Of a stretch of 64,000 nucleotides of DNA, positions 23,101 through 35,778 are shown piece after piece (position 1 is the first letter of the stretch; every line of letters starts with the position of its first letter). The position numbers and the translations under genes were made by a program. This DNA is from Taxawa tesnikishii (nom. ined.) (taxonomy: Eukaryota > Ascomycota > Dothideomycetes > Dothideales), in the NCBI GenBank assembly GCA_030247885.1, contig JAPDRO010000002.1:1860001-1924000 (forward strand). The letters are read 5' to 3'. The notes beneath the pieces are model-generated. The model worked only from the letters and a program-made list of their open reading frames with translations, was not told the DNA's origin and did not search any database.

Positions 23101-25047
23101 TACTGGGGAGTCCGTGGGAGGTGGTGATACGACCCTTCTCGTCTCGGCGGAGATAGCCCCCATCTGTTCGCTAGTCGGACTCAATGCTCTCTCCGGGCGT
23201 GTCGGCTGCCGATTACCTGATGGACCGATCATTCTGGGCTGCTGAGGTACTGGGTCAGATGGTGGTTGCATCCCTGGGGCGCGTGGCAGACGCGAACTAC
23301 CATCTCTTGGATCGATTCCGCGGTTCGCGGGCGGTATGCTATTCTCTCGTATGCGTCGCGGTCCGTCAGTGGGCGAATCTCCATGTTCCCTCTGCTGCAA
23401 TTGTCGGGCTTGAGGTATGCCGGTCTTCTCGCCACCGCTTGGCCTCCTGTGGCCCTGTATGCGCTGGTCAGGTGGGGCCTGAGAGTGCGAGTCGACCGGA
23501 TAACGAATCTTGCTTGTGTCGAGAAAGTATATTAGACTGAGTTCGCTAGCGTCCCGTGGCGCCGAGCTTGGCTCTCCCCAAGCACGACGATATGTTTCCC
23601 GGAAGCGGTCATGCTGTGTCCGGACCGCGGAGATGGTGACGGGCCCATGTTCTGGAAGGTGTACCATCTCCTCGAAGATATCCGGAATGCAGCCAAGTCC
23701 CCGAGATCATTGCCTTCTTCTGTGCGGCCACCAAATACGTACATCACGTCGCCCACTAGTGCAGCTGCGTGACCCTCTCGAGCCGCCGGTATGTAGCCAA
23801 TGCACTCTAACTGCGTCCAGGAATTTGTTCGCGGGTCGTAAGACCAGACATCGTTGAACCATTGTACACCATCGGTGCCTCCGAATCTGCGATGCATTAG
23901 AAATCAGAATTCGCAAATACTCTGTGCAACTTACAGATAGAGCTTGTCATTCCAAGTCACCATAGAGTGGTTCGTACGTGCCGGTGGAATCTGTCCATGC
24001 GGAGGGCCTCCGTCAAACGTGTTTTGTATCAGTATTTCCCAGCGGTTGCTTGCTTGTTGGAGCGCATTCAGGTCGAAGGCAACAAGATCATTGAAAAAGA
24101 AGCCCTCTACCTGTCCACCGAAAATATAGATTTTGGATCCGAGGATATTGAGAGAGTGACCGTATCTTCCAGGTGGACGAGGACCAGCTGGGGCTGCCCG
24201 AGACCACTGTTTAGTTGCTTTGAGAGGGTCAGCCGTGTGCGATGTGTATGCTGCGAATTGTGCCTACAGGTATTCAGAAGATACAAGGTATCATCAAGCA
24301 TGTCGCTCTCTTCTGTTTTTGTGTCACCCCGAAGACAATAAATGCATTGCCAACAAGCAAACTCGCATGTCCGACTCTTGGTCCAGGACCTTCTGAAGTG
24401 GTCGCTACGGGATAGCAGTTTGGATTTTGGTGGGAAGCCTCCACCATCCACAGATCCCCTTTTACTGTAGAACCGTTGATCAGACCTCCCATAACATAAA
24501 CGGCACCATCTTTAGACGCGACTGAGTTTACAGCAGCGCCGTATCGAGGAAATGGATGTGTGCTGGGCGCTCCGGAGTCAAGGCGACGTTGCGACCAAGG
24601 ATACGGCGAGGAATCTGGAGGCGGCCTGGAAGGGGCGGGGGCCATACGACTGCCCTGTAATTGGTGTGTTAGTGTGCAATGTCCCACGCAATGCGACAGG
24701 CCTCTCGAGCCTAACAAACTCACATGTTGCTCGCTATCGCTCCGGGATCTCAGAACCTTCTGCTCCGGGCTTGGTGTGCTTGCAGTCTTCTCATCTGGGT
24801 ATGCGCCACTCTCATCTAAACTGCGCATAGAAATCTTCTCACCGAGGGAATTGAGCGAGTGGTTAACGCTGGCTCCCGGGGTCGGCGACGGCCCAGCAGG
24901 TGTCCTCGCATCTCTTGGACTAACGGCGCCGTTGAGTGTCGGTATCTGCGATCCTACGGCTGGACCATCGGCGGACCTGATGTTGCGTGTTGCTGCAGGC
25001 AATGCACTACCCTGCTGCTTCTTCGACGACTTAAACAAGAAAGACAT
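20110..25047 (-). CDS. tea1: Tea1-like kelch-repeat, coiled-coil cell polarity protein
   Basis: About 1,590 residues in four exons (24724-25047, 24268-24654, 23935-24217, 20110-23886; introns 69, 50 and 48 bp). A basic, serine-rich N-tail is followed by five or six kelch blades (RYGAAVNS..VYVMGG, RVGHASLLVGNAFIVFG, RYGHSLNILGSKIYIFGG, RTNHSMVTWNDKLYLFGG, REGHAAALVGDVMYVFGG, RSGHSMTASGKHIVVLGG). A long low-complexity linker leads to a coiled coil from about residue 750 to 1430, rich in E, Q, K and R heptads. The order kelch then coiled coil is that of fission yeast Tea1 and budding yeast Kel1/Kel2, which mark growing tips via microtubules and formin. The frame needs one extra base at the C runs 24327-24330 and 23576-23579; both fall in the glycine pair ending a blade. 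The C-terminus is an alanine run. Confidence 0.93.
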
Positions 25048-26513
25048 GGCGGATGCGCGCCTTTAGGAAGGCCGCAGGAATCGGGTAGCGACAGACAAAC
25101 AGGTGTTCATGCAATCGTGAGCGTGCGTCAATGGACGTAAAGGATATTGTGTGTCGTCGCAGTTGTCAGAGGCGGATCATGAGGCTTGGTTGAAGGGCTG
25201 GCGTAAAGTATGTCCGAGTGTTGAATACCGGATGGCGCGCCCAGACCCCGAAACAGTGTTGCACGAGACTGAGACCGAGGCCAGCAAACACAACAGAGCA
25301 GAGTCGTTCGCAGGAAAGCGAGTCGTTAAGGCAGAGAATCAGTTTGAGAGGCAGCGGGAGCGGAGCAGTGCAGGCAGTGGAAAGTTGGAAGTCCGAAGAT
25401 GGCCAAGGGTTAGCTGAGCTAGAAGTGGCTAGTATTCGGGGCGGGCGACTGGGGGGGAGGGTTCGCACGAAACACGGCTAATCAACCGTTATAACGCAAG
25501 ACGCGGTCGTGATTTCCCGCGCGCAGACGGGCAGGTTTGCAGGCACTAGTTGCGTGTAGTTCAAGAAATTCCAGGGCCAGGACGGGAACAACAAGGAAAA
25601 GGTGGGAGTCCTGCCGACTGCTCTGCGAACCCGGTGAGCCTCTTGATGCGCACGTCCTTTCTAAGGCCTTAATGCAGTGTGCTAAGGCCGGCCTCTGCTT
25701 GGCCGAGTTCCCCTGAATGAGATCGCGCTAATGCACTATCTAGAAACACGCCAGAACTGCGCGTGGATTCTGATAAAACCGCCAGCTCGCATACAACCGG
25801 GCGTTCGATGACCGTTTGTACATGTTGATACGAAGAAACATGCGGTGAGAGCCATACGCGGCCTTGATTGCATGAAGAGAGGCGCAACTTGACAGTTGAC
25901 GGCTCGCAGGACAGGTACATGGGCATCTCGGTACCGAGGTATAGATCGTGAAACGACTGTCGAGACCATACGTACTGTCAGCCTCACCAAGAATGGGATC
26001 ATGTGTTCCTAGTTGACTGAGCATTGCTCTCTGCTCGATCGACTCCAGGCCATCGGACGTTCCTAGAGATTATGATATCCATCCTTCATCATGCTTCTCC
26101 ATACATGTCCACAGTGGTGAGAGATAGATACATTAGCAGAGTTCACAGGTGTGGAGCTCATGGAATCCAGTAAAGTACAGGCAAACGACCACTCACGCCA
26201 CACGTGAATCGCGTAGACGCGTTGCTTACTTGAAGGCTGGTCATGGCTGGTACCCGTTTTGAAGGAGAAGGGAAAACAAGCGTGGTCGGATCAGTGTGAT
26301 TAGATAAGATGGGAGTAGCCAAGCATCCGCCCACTGCTCAAGCTGCGCGTGATGTAAGTTAACCCGATTGACAACTGCCTTCCATGGCGAGGCGCTGTTG
26401 AAGTGAGCGCCCTGACAAGCAATCGTTGTAAGACACCGGATTACTCCGGGCTGCACCTCTCGATCTCCTTACAGCAACTCCATGGTGGATGGACGAGCCA
26501 CCAGAGCTGAGCG
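25048..26513. promoter_or_regulatory. Divergent intergenic region, tea1 and KOG1
   Basis: This 1.47 kb region lies between two divergent starts. Short frames on both strands are unconvincing. It may contain long 5' leaders. Confidence 0.5.
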
Positions 26514-29500
26514 ATGCGCAAGACGACGAGGATAGGCTTCGAAGAAGCAACTGATCTTCCCAAAGCGAAGCACCCTCAGCCAGTCCTTGATCCCTTACCC
26601 ACCGATCTACGAGAAGGTGCCATCGCTCCGGACGTTGCGACCCGGCCTACCAGCGAATCCCGAGCCGACGGGATATACGAGACAAATGGCCATGCTGCCG
26701 ATAACGATTCCTCCGACACCATCGCCGAGAACGATGTTGTTGTTGAGCGTAGGAAACCGGCTATGCTCAGGGCAAGGAGCGACTTTGGTCCGCGACACCT
26801 ACGAGTGAACGGTCACAACGCACCCAAGGATGGAAAGGATGACAAGGGCGGCGAGGTAGCGAGCAAGCACACGATGCGGCACGGGTGGGAAGCGCAGCTC
26901 ATGTCGCCAGAGAAGGCGGATCTGCTATCTCAGGTCCGTACAAGGTCAACGTTGGAGCAAGATGAGGGTTAACACTCATACACATACAGACCTTCTACAT
27001 GTATTACATTGACAAGCGTCATGAGACGGCGGGCAACCCAAAGAATACCAAGGACTTCGAAATCCAGGAATGGCGTATGAAGGACAGACTGAAGACCGTG
27101 TCGGCCATCCTCGCTGTGTGCCTCAATATTGGCGTTGACCCTCCTGATGTCATCAAGACAAACCCGTGCGCCAAACTGGAGTGTTGGATAGACCCCTCCC
27201 AGCGGTGGCTGAAGGCCCGCCCGGATCTTCGGGCAGCGCAAATGCGCAGATTGCGAAGAACCTGCAGTCACAGTACGAGACCCTGAGCATGCGCGTTAGG
27301 TACAAAGCGCTCATGGATCCGAGTGTGGACGAGATGAAGAAATTCTGTACGTCACTCAGGAAACAGGCAAAAGAGGAGAGAGTGCTCTTTCACTACAACG
27401 GTCATGGCGTGCCGAAACCGACCAGTGCAGGAGAGATCTGGGTCTTCAACCGCTCCTATACCCAGTATATCCCGATATCTTTGTTTGACCTTCAGAGCTG
27501 GCTTGCCGCGCCCGGACTTTTCGTCTATGACTGCTCAGCAGCTGGCGGCATTATCACTACCTTTATGAGCTGCGCGAAGAAGCACGAAGCAGATCAGATA
27601 GCCGCCAAACAGAAGGATCCCCAGCTTCCCATGATCAACTGGACAGATGCTATACATCTCGCAGCTTGTCGAGACAACGAGACGTTGCCGACAAATCCGG
27701 ATTTACCGGCAGATGTTTTCACTTCGTGCTTAACAACGCCAATTGAGATGGCAATACGCTTTTTCATCCTGCAGAACCCTTTGCCAGGAGGGCCTACCCT
27801 TGAGGAAGGACGTAGGATTCCGGGCAAGATATCTGAGCGGCGGACACCATTGGGCGAGCTCAACTGGATATTCACTGCTATTACGGATACTATAGCCTGG
27901 ATGTCATTACCAAAACCGCTGTTCAAGAAGCTGTTCCGTCAGGATTTGATGGTGGCAGCTCTTTTCCGTAACTTCCTTCTTGCGCAGCGAATCATGCGTC
28001 CATATCACTGTCATCCTCAATGTTATCCGGAAATTCCCAGCACACACAACCATCCGTTGTGGGAGAGCTGGGATTATGCTGTCGAGATGATTCTAGCGCA
28101 ACTTCCCAGCCTCGTACAGCAAGCCAAGGAAGGCAAAGAACTGGAATATCAACATTCCGACTTTTTCGCTGACCAGCTCAGCGCCTTCGAAGTCTATTTG
28201 CAACAAGGAGCTGTGGAAAACAGCGTACCACAGCAACTTCCGATCGTGCTGCAGGTGCTTCTTAGTCAGGTTCACCGGCTTCGCGCGCTTATCCTGCTGG
28301 GTAAGTTCCTAGATCTCGGCCCATGGGCTGTCAACTTGGCACTGAGCATTGGGATATTTCCCTATGTTCTAAAGCTGTTACAGTCTCAGGCGATTGAACT
28401 GAAACCCGTCATGGTGTTTATCTGGGCTCGCATCCTGGCCATTGATCAGTCATGCCAAGGTGATCTTCTGAAGGACAACGGCTACCAATACTTTATCAGC
28501 ATCGTCAGTCCTCAGACGGGTATTCCTGTTGGCAATATGGCGGAACACCGGGCCATGTGCGCTTTCATTATTTCGATGTTTTGCAAAGACTTTCGGCCTG
28601 GTCAGAATGTCTGCCTGAATACCAATCCGGAACTCATTGACAGCTTACTCAGCCATCTCATGGATATGGAGAATCCGCTCCTCAGGCAGCACTCCTGTTT
28701 GTGCATAAGCATGCTGTGGGTTGACTTTCCAGAAGCGAAATGGATAGGCATACGATCTCAGGCACATCAAAAGTTGTGCGATCTGGTCATGGATCCAGTC
28801 CCCGAGGTCAGGACGGCGATGTTGCACGCCCTCACTAGCTTCCTGGGCATTCCTCATCTAACTGACCAAGTGGCTTATGTTGAAGAATCCGTTGCCTCAT
28901 GGGTACTTCCTATGGCGAATGACGGAAGCGGCATGGTTCGTAAGGAGCTCTTGGTGTTTTATTCGACGTTCGTTGTCCGATACAAAGACAAGTTCGTCGT
29001 TACTGCCTGGGAGCAGTTGAACGAGGAGAGGAACAACCAGCTCGATCAAGAGATGGAGCCACAACCTCCCATGAACGGCTATTTTGACCACAAGCGTAAT
29101 CCGTCAAATTCTGGGCCACTGTCGTCCGTCTCGAGAAGCACCGTCTTCCAAGCCATCTGGAAACAGATTCTCATCTTGACCGCAGATCCGCATGCTGAGG
29201 TCTCCAAGAGTGCAACCACTATTTTGGATTACGTATTGGCTACCTTGTTTGAATCACCGCTTGGCAATTTCGCCCACCAGACTTTGGACGAGATTATCAG
29301 TCACGAAAACAAGCCTCTGCATGCACATGTGGGTAGCTCAGATGGCTCGCTTAGACCGTCATTCGACTCGAATCGTGGCCCGCCATCACCAACACCTTCC
29401 AACAGCGGGAAGCACGACGGCTACCTCGCCGCAGGTCTGCGTCGAACTGCCAGCATGGCCGCGTCTATCAAGAGCCTTGCATCTTTCGCCACGCTCAAGC

Positions 29501-31095
29501 AAGCACACGAGGACAACGACAAGAACAGGCTACAGACGCAAACACAGTCGTACAAGGGACCACTTCCGAGCCGGCCACGCTCACAGATTCCGGCGGACTG
29601 GACCAAACCACCGGATGCGTATGATCCTCATCCAACATCTGGGAGATACTCCGACGCCAAGCAGGTACCTGTACGTGGCTTTGAACCTCGCAATCTTGCT
29701 CAGCCACCGTCCCTGCCACTGAAATCGGGCTTTCTCGAATGGTCCGCATCCTACTTCCGTGAACCGCAGATGCGGCCGTCCGAGGCGGATGAGCCTGGTT
29801 CACTCGATTACAACGAGCGACTCTGGCGCCGCAATCGCAACGATAGAATCATTGCCTCCACGCAGCCGCTGAAAGAAATTGCTGCGACAGGGCGTTGGGA
29901 TGTTCCTGCCGGCGTCCTAATGAATCAGACGCCACCGATGAAGATGATATTCCATCAGTTCGAGAACCACCTCGTAGTCAGCGACGACCGAGACGGCATC
30001 AGCGTGTGGGACTGGGCCCACGACCGCCGAATCGCGCGCTTCAGCGCAGGCAATCCCGGCGGAAGCCGTATCAGTGATTTACGCTTCATTAATGAAGACG
30101 ACCAGGCGCTACTGATGACCGGTAGCTCGGACGGTGCTGTGAAGATCTTCCGGAACTACGACAGCCAGCGCAACGTCGAGCTCCTGGCCAGCTTCAGGGC
30201 GCTCACGGATCTGGTCCCCAGCACGCACAATGCTGGCCTTGTCTTTGACTGGCAACAGGGTCAAGGCCGCATCCTAGTCGCGGGTGACGAACGTGTCATT
30301 CGTGTCTGGCAAGCGGGTAGCGAACTGTGCATTGCAGATATACCAGCCAGGTCCAAAGCCTGCGTGACCAGTCTAACGTCGGACCAGGTGGAAGGCAACG
30401 TCTTCGTGGCTGGATTTGGCGACGGTGCCGTCCGCGTCTTCGATCAGCGTCTTCGCCCTACCGAGAGCATGGTGCGCGTCTGGAAAGAGCACAAGAGCTG
30501 GATTGTGGGATGCCATCTTCAGCGCGGCGGAATGCGAGAACTTGTCACGGCTGAACGCAGTGGTGCCGTCAGGCTGTGGGACATTCGGAGTGACAAGAGC
30601 GTTGGTGTTGTCAAAGGGAAGGGCGAAGGTGGGGTCGGCACCACCAGGACACTCAGCGTGCATGAGCACGCACCTGTGTTCGCAACGTAAGTACTGTTCA
30701 TGTTCCCTCCAGTAGTCTTTGCCGCAACCCCTCCATCGTACGGTCCAGATGAGAGGGCTTCTTGAGGGTTTCACTCAACACGCACTAATTATCTCGAAAG
30801 CGGCTCCTCCCACAACGCCGTTCGAGTCTTCTCAACGGAAAACCTGAACCCGAACGCAACTCATTCGAGGCCCCTGACCACCATCGAGCCCTTTGGAAAT
30901 TTCCTGCACACCAATGTGCTGTCCTCCCACCGGCCTACCCCAATCGCGGCAACCGCCTTCCATCCGCACAGGATGATGCTTGCATGCTCGGCCGTCGGCG
31001 ATGGACACATCAGCTTATTCAAGGTCGTCGGCAGAGATGGGGCCGCAGTGCATCACCAGCAGAACGGTAACACGGTGAAGGAGCGGGATGGTTGA
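26514..31095 (+). CDS. KOG1: KOG1/raptor, TORC1 subunit
   Basis: About 1,470 residues. Exons are 26514-26933, 26990-30686 and 30801-31095 (introns 56 and 114 bp). Region 1 is the raptor N-terminal caspase-like domain, opening with WRMKDRLKTVSAILAVCLNIGVDPP, then HYNGHGVPKPT and FVYDCSAAGGI. HEAT-type helices follow (ARILAIDQSCQGDLLKDNGY, RQHSCLCISMLWVDF). Seven WD40 blades close the protein (VVSDDRDGISVWDW through HPHRMMLACSAVGDGHISLF). Kog1 presents substrates to the TOR kinase in nutrient signalling. The frame changes at the C run 27193-27196 just after ECWIDP; one extra C restores both frame and homology. The start is chosen as the first in-frame ATG after stops; the N-tail is poorly conserved. 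Confidence 0.95.
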
Positions 31096-32002
31096 CTCGG
31101 ACTACATGGTAAGTCGTGAATAGTAGCGAACACCTGCTCTGCCTCGAGTGTCGCTCCGTGCCTACGCCCGCCACCTATTTGGTCTTTCTTCTTCTCTTGT
31201 ATTTTACCCAGCGGGCTTGTCGTCTGCCGCGGGATCGGGGAGTTTTCCAAAGCAAAGGAGGAGGGGTTTAATGGATTGGTCTTTTGCATAGCGATGGGTT
31301 ACTGGCAAGGGTGGAGGAAGAACGGCGTTTTTGCTCGATTCCTGTACAAGTGAGAGGCTAGGCAGATGTGATCTGCCTTTGCGCCCTCTAGGTGCGTATC
31401 TATAGCGTTGCTCCATGGATGTCAATGGGTTGTAAAAGCTGTAATCATTCAGTTTACATCTACTCTTATTTCTCCTTGCTTCCTCTCCTTCCCCCGTCTT
31501 TTGTTGATGCAAGCGTGAGGTTGGAGCCTGCGTACCGGATGCGCGGAACTGTAGAGAGTCTTACACTCACAGCAGTGGGTTACCCAGTGCACCACCCGAA
31601 CGGAAGTTCTAGCCCGGTGGTGAGGACAACCCTACACTGCAAGCGCCTGTCGGGCCACAAGCAGAACGGCTCAATGACTGCGGTTGAGTGAACGGCACAG
31701 GTCAATGGGACTAGACCAAACACAACGGACGGCCCTGCAAGTGCTCTCCTGTAGTAGTATACTCATTGCAAGACGACTCGCTACCAAACCCTCGCAGAGG
31801 ACCCTTCTTGCGCTTAGCCCGCTCTCGTCTCAGCAGAGCGATCATTGCATCGTTCTGACTGGCCGCGAGCCAGTCTTTGAAGGCGAACCATAGTGATCGT
31901 TGTGGGAATGCCATCGCGAAGCAAACAATAGTACGGTGATACTCGAACCACTCATAGAAGAAAAAGCAGCTAGCTCCTTTCGTTTTTCTTACAGCCCTTC
32001 AC
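31096..32002. other. Intergenic, convergent 3' ends
   Basis: This 907 bp region holds the 3' ends of KOG1 and the hydratase gene. No gene is recognised. Confidence 0.5.
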
Positions 32003-32968
32003 TTACAGCTTCGCCTTGTTCGCCTCCCAACTCTTGACCTTGGCTTCCCGGTCTTTCGACTCCCTCTGCCGCGCCAGTTCGGCTCGAATCTCCTTCCCGC
32101 TCTCCTCATCCCAATTCTCCAGGAACGAGACCGTCTCGCGCCACATCTCACGCTTCAGCGCTCCGTACACGCCCTTGTCGGGCTTACTCACCAACCTCAT
32201 CTCGCGCGTGTACGTCAGTGCCTCGTCGAGGCCACCGACGCCATCAATGATGTTCTCCTTGAGCGCATCGAGCGCCTGTGTCTCCGTCAGCACCCTCAAG
32301 ATATCCCGAGCAACGTCAAGGAACCGAAAACGTACCTTGAACCGCTTTCCCTCCAGCACCAAGGTCCTGTAGGTCTGCGGCGAGACCTTTGTCGGAAAAT
32401 CGACGACATGGGCGGCCGCAGTGGAACGCCGAGCTCGACTTCGTTCAGGCACAGGTAACCCCTGTGCGGGTTCATGATGCGGTAGTCGTGCATCATGGCG
32501 GTCATGAGCGCGCCGGCGAAGGCGTGGCCGTTCATCAGGGCGATGGTCGGCATGGGGTATGTCAACAGACGCCGCCATAGTGCGTACAAGCTGTCGCCGA
32601 AGAAGCCGGGCGTCCAGTTGGCGTGCTCGAGGTCGAGCCCGTTGCTGTAGAATTTGGGGATGCCGGATGTGGTTATGACGACGCCGTGGGGTAGCGTAGC
32701 TCGACGATGTCGAGGGCCAGGAGGAGGGATTGACAGAATGCCTGAGAAGGAGGGGTTTTCTCAGATGTGGTCCTCTCGCAGTTTCGCGGGGCCCTGCATA
32801 TCTTATGTGGCCACGCAAGGGAAAGTATCTCGAACTTACAGTCACGAGCCGGTTGTCGGGAGGCGAGGTGAATTGCAGTACATAGACCTTGTCGGCAGGC
32901 CTCAGGCATACGACCTTGCCTTCGGCGCCGATGGGCACCTCGAACAGGGTTTCCATTTCTTTGGCCAT
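32003..32968 (-). CDS. Peroxisomal enoyl-CoA hydratase/isomerase family protein
   Basis: About 269 residues in three exons (32840-32968, 32336-32741, 32003-32275; introns 98 and 60 bp). The crotonase fold is visible in SGIPKFYSNGLDLEHAN (first oxyanion loop) and IALMNGHAFAGALMTAMMHDYR (second loop), followed by LCLNEVELGVPL. The C-terminal AKL is a peroxisome import signal (PTS1). The group includes fungal delta3,delta2-enoyl-CoA isomerases acting on unsaturated fatty acids, so a role in beta-oxidation is likely. The exact reaction cannot be fixed. Exon 2 has two breaks, at the G run 32688-32691 and the T run 32388-32390 (plus-strand letters). Adding one base to each makes the exon 408 bases, which fits the splice phases exactly. 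Confidence 0.88.
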   Translation of the reverse strand: MAKEMETLFEVPIGAEGKVVCLRPADKVYVLQFTSPPDNRLVTVSSRYFPLRGHIRYAGPRETARGPHLRKPLLLRHSVNPSSWPSTSSSYATPRRRHNHIRHPQILQQRARPRARQLDARLLRRQLVRTMAASVDIPHADHRPDERPRLRRRAHDRHDARLPHHEPAQGLPVPERSRARRSTAAAHVVDFPTKVSPQTYRTLVLEGKRFKVRFRFLDVARDILRVLTETQALDALKENIIDGVGGLDEALTYTREMRLVSKPDKGVYGALKREMWRETVSFLENWDEESGKEIRAELARQRESKDREAKVKSWEANKAKL

Positions 32969-33554
32969 ATTGCGATAGAAACAGAGATTTACTGTATCAT
33001 ACGGGAGCAGGTGAAGTGAGATGAAGGAATGTTTCCTTGCAGCGATGTCTGAGGGTAACGGACATGGACCAGGATCACTCATAGCCTCGGCTCATCACGT
33101 GAGGGAGCGGTTGACCGAGGCGTGAACGGAGCGAGTGACTTGCATTCTTGCCGTGTCTTCCCTTGTTTGATGAGGAAGAGACGTAGAAGCATCAAGAAAC
33201 ACGATCGCTGTTGGCATACCAAGCGTGTGGTCAAGCCCAGTCGTGTGCACGACGGAGCAGACGAGATGGGATGTATGGAGCGTGGAGCGTGGAGCGTGGA
33301 GCGGAACTGCGATCCGCTCGGACGGTTAAGCACCGCACGGTTGGAGAGCAAATTAAAGTATGCCGCTGACGCAGACATGCAGCTCACGTTATCGTTAGTC
33401 ACGTCCAAGTGTTGGCCCTTTGTAAGCCGTGTGAAGCTTGTTTGGCAATCCCAAACAGCAACGGCAGAAATCAACATCCGCTCCTTTATCCACCTCCGTC
33501 TCTATCTCTGCGGTAGAATGCCGATTGCGACAACCCTCACAGTGTGTAGCCACC
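32969..33554. promoter_or_regulatory. Divergent intergenic region, hydratase and DUF2985 gene
   Basis: This 586 bp region lies between two divergent starts. It contains a short tandem repeat at 33276-33304. Confidence 0.5.
33276..33304 (+). repeat. Tandem 7-bp repeat
   Basis: Four copies of the unit TGGAGCG are placed head to tail, about 250 bp upstream of the DUF2985 start. Confidence 0.85.
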
Positions 33555-35778
33555 ATGGAACGCGGCGACCAACCCCTGCCTATCCAAACGAGCCCAGCCC
33601 TCACCCAACAGAGCAGCCTCGATGGCATCCGGCCCACCCAACCGATATATACCGCAGAGCAGCGCGCACGATATCTCAGGGCAAACAGGCCCAATCTGGG
33701 CTCGAGAGAACCCAGTATACGCATCCGCCGCTCACCTTCCAACAACGAACTTGCAAACTACAACAACAACCGCAGTGAGGGCATCGACGCCGCCGACCAT
33801 GCAAACCGACGCCGTAGTTTCTCCAATCCAGAGGACCGGATGCGCCGGCCCGGGCCTCAGGAACTCTCTCTCGCGAGAATATCGACCTTTGACCCGTCCA
33901 ACCTCCAGGCTGTAGCTGAGGAAGGTCCGCGGCATGAGCAGGTCGTCCCTGAGCGTTTAGCGCCTCCTCAGTCGGCCGGCTTACGCGACTCTCCCTCGAA
34001 GGCGTCCTTAAGAAGTTGGAATGCACGATCTGTCCTGGGCTTGAACCGTGCTGGCAACAATGAAGGCAATACTCCAAGGAGAGGCCGGGCAGGGACTGCG
34101 CCCTCAAGGCAACACGTCGAGTACAACCCTGGCATGGTCGATTACCTGGATGTTCTGGATCCCGAAGTTTCGACGCTGACGACGCTCACCAATGTACAAA
34201 ACTCTCTCTTCGTCCCGGATCTTGGAAGGTTCTTGAACAGGAGGCCGACGTATACGCTTAGCTCTCGTCCGACGAGCACACCTACCGCACCTGATACAGC
34301 CCTTCCTGCAAAAGGCGCCGAGCGGGCGACGAAAGAACAAGGGATGGAAGAAGCTCCGGGAAGGCTGGAACTGGAGAGGACTACATCGCTGGCTACAATC
34401 ACCTCACGAATGAGCGAATCCCGCTATGCAGTTTTGCCGCATGGCGCGTCCCTAGAAGGCTGGACGGACGCGGAAAAGGAAGAACTGAACGACCATGTTA
34501 GACATTTGCTGCACTCAAAAAGAGCCGCGTTCAAGCGAAGTATGAAGGGATTCTGGCAATACGTCCGAAGACGTGAGTTCTTCACCTTACCTATGCAGCA
34601 TCGCTCACTCAGCATCTGACCACTCATGCAGCGCTTGGCTTTTTCGTTACGCTCTATGCCACCTTGATCACGCTTTTCGGTCTTGCATGGGTACTCTTCC
34701 TAATCGGCTGGATCAGTGTTGGCAGTCAGCAACTGTACGTGATCAACGTCATCGACAACGTCCTGGTTGCCCTCTTCGCCCTCATCGGTGACGGCCTTGC
34801 ACCTTTCCGCGCCGTCGATACATACCACATGATCTTCATCGCGCACTACCACCACCTGACCTGGCGATTACGGCGGGAGCGTTCTCTGCCTAAGCTGACC
34901 GATCATAATGACCTTCCCACCGTGCGACCGGGCGACGAGGTCGAGCTCGCCAACAACGAAACCGACCTCGACGTCGAGGACATAGCAGCAGAAGACAAGG
35001 ACGACCGAACACACGAATTTAGCGTACTGAACGCCAAACAACAAGCCCGCCTGCAACACCACCAGAGGAAGTTCGCAAAATCGCACACCTTCTACAAGCC
35101 GCACGAGACGGAAACCCACCACGCATTTCCCCTGCGTCTCCTCGTCGCCATCGTCGTGCTGCTCGACTTCCATTCCATCTTCCAAATTGCCCTGGGCACG
35201 TGCACCTGGAGCATAAACTACCAAGTGCGACCCTTCGCTTTGACGACGGTGATCCTGTGTTGCTCACTCACGTGCAACATCACCGGCGGCATCCTCATCT
35301 CCATCGGGGACCGCCGCACGCGCAAGAAGGACGTCGTGGAGCGCATGTTCAGGCAGGAGCTGACGGAGCAGGCGATGAAGAAGTTGGAGAAGCGCAGGAG
35401 GAGGGAAGAGGAGAGGAACGAGGAACTCGAGATCCCCATCAGACCGGGCACCGAGGAGCAGCAGCGGGCCAGAAGTGGCACTCGGTCGATTCCGACGTCC
35501 TCCCGGACACGCTCGTGCCGGACGCGAGGCAGAGTGGGGAGAAGGAGAGCAGGTATCGTGGTTTGCAACCTTCGGTCGAGTCTGCAGTGGGTGGGGATGT
35601 GCCGGATCTGAAGTCGCACATCCCAGGCGTTGGAAGCAAGGGGAGCCAAGGCTCCACTCGCAAGTGGTGGAGCGCAGCGGGCGGCGCGGGCACCTGCTGC
35701 CGCGCTCGTTGCGCCCGAAGTCTCGAAACCTTACGAGGGAACCTAGCCGATCGTTTATTGGATCTATCCTGGATATAA
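33555..35778 (+). CDS. DUF2985 membrane protein
   Basis: About 721 residues in two exons (33555-34572, 34632-35778; 59 bp intron). The start has a perfect CCACCATGG context. The first 330 residues are disordered and Ser/Arg/Pro-rich. After the intron comes the DUF2985 core: PLGFFVTLYATLITLFGLAW (helix), IDNVLVALFALIGDGLAPFR, TYHMIFIAHYHHLTW, then two more helices near LLVAIVVLLDFHSIFQIALG and LTTVILCCSLTCNITGG. A basic-acidic helix (RRRREEERNEE) follows. DUF2985 proteins are fungal, multi-pass and uncharacterised. At about 35466-35468 (GGG) the frame must gain a base; it then reads a plausible tail (QKWHSVDSDVLPDTLVPD) to a stop at 35778 instead of an arginine-rich end at 35611. Confidence 0.88.

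Noticed and set aside
32003-32968. Calling the hydratase and other broken frames pseudogenes
   Set aside because: Breaks are single-base run-length changes, phases fit after adding the base, and domains are otherwise intact.
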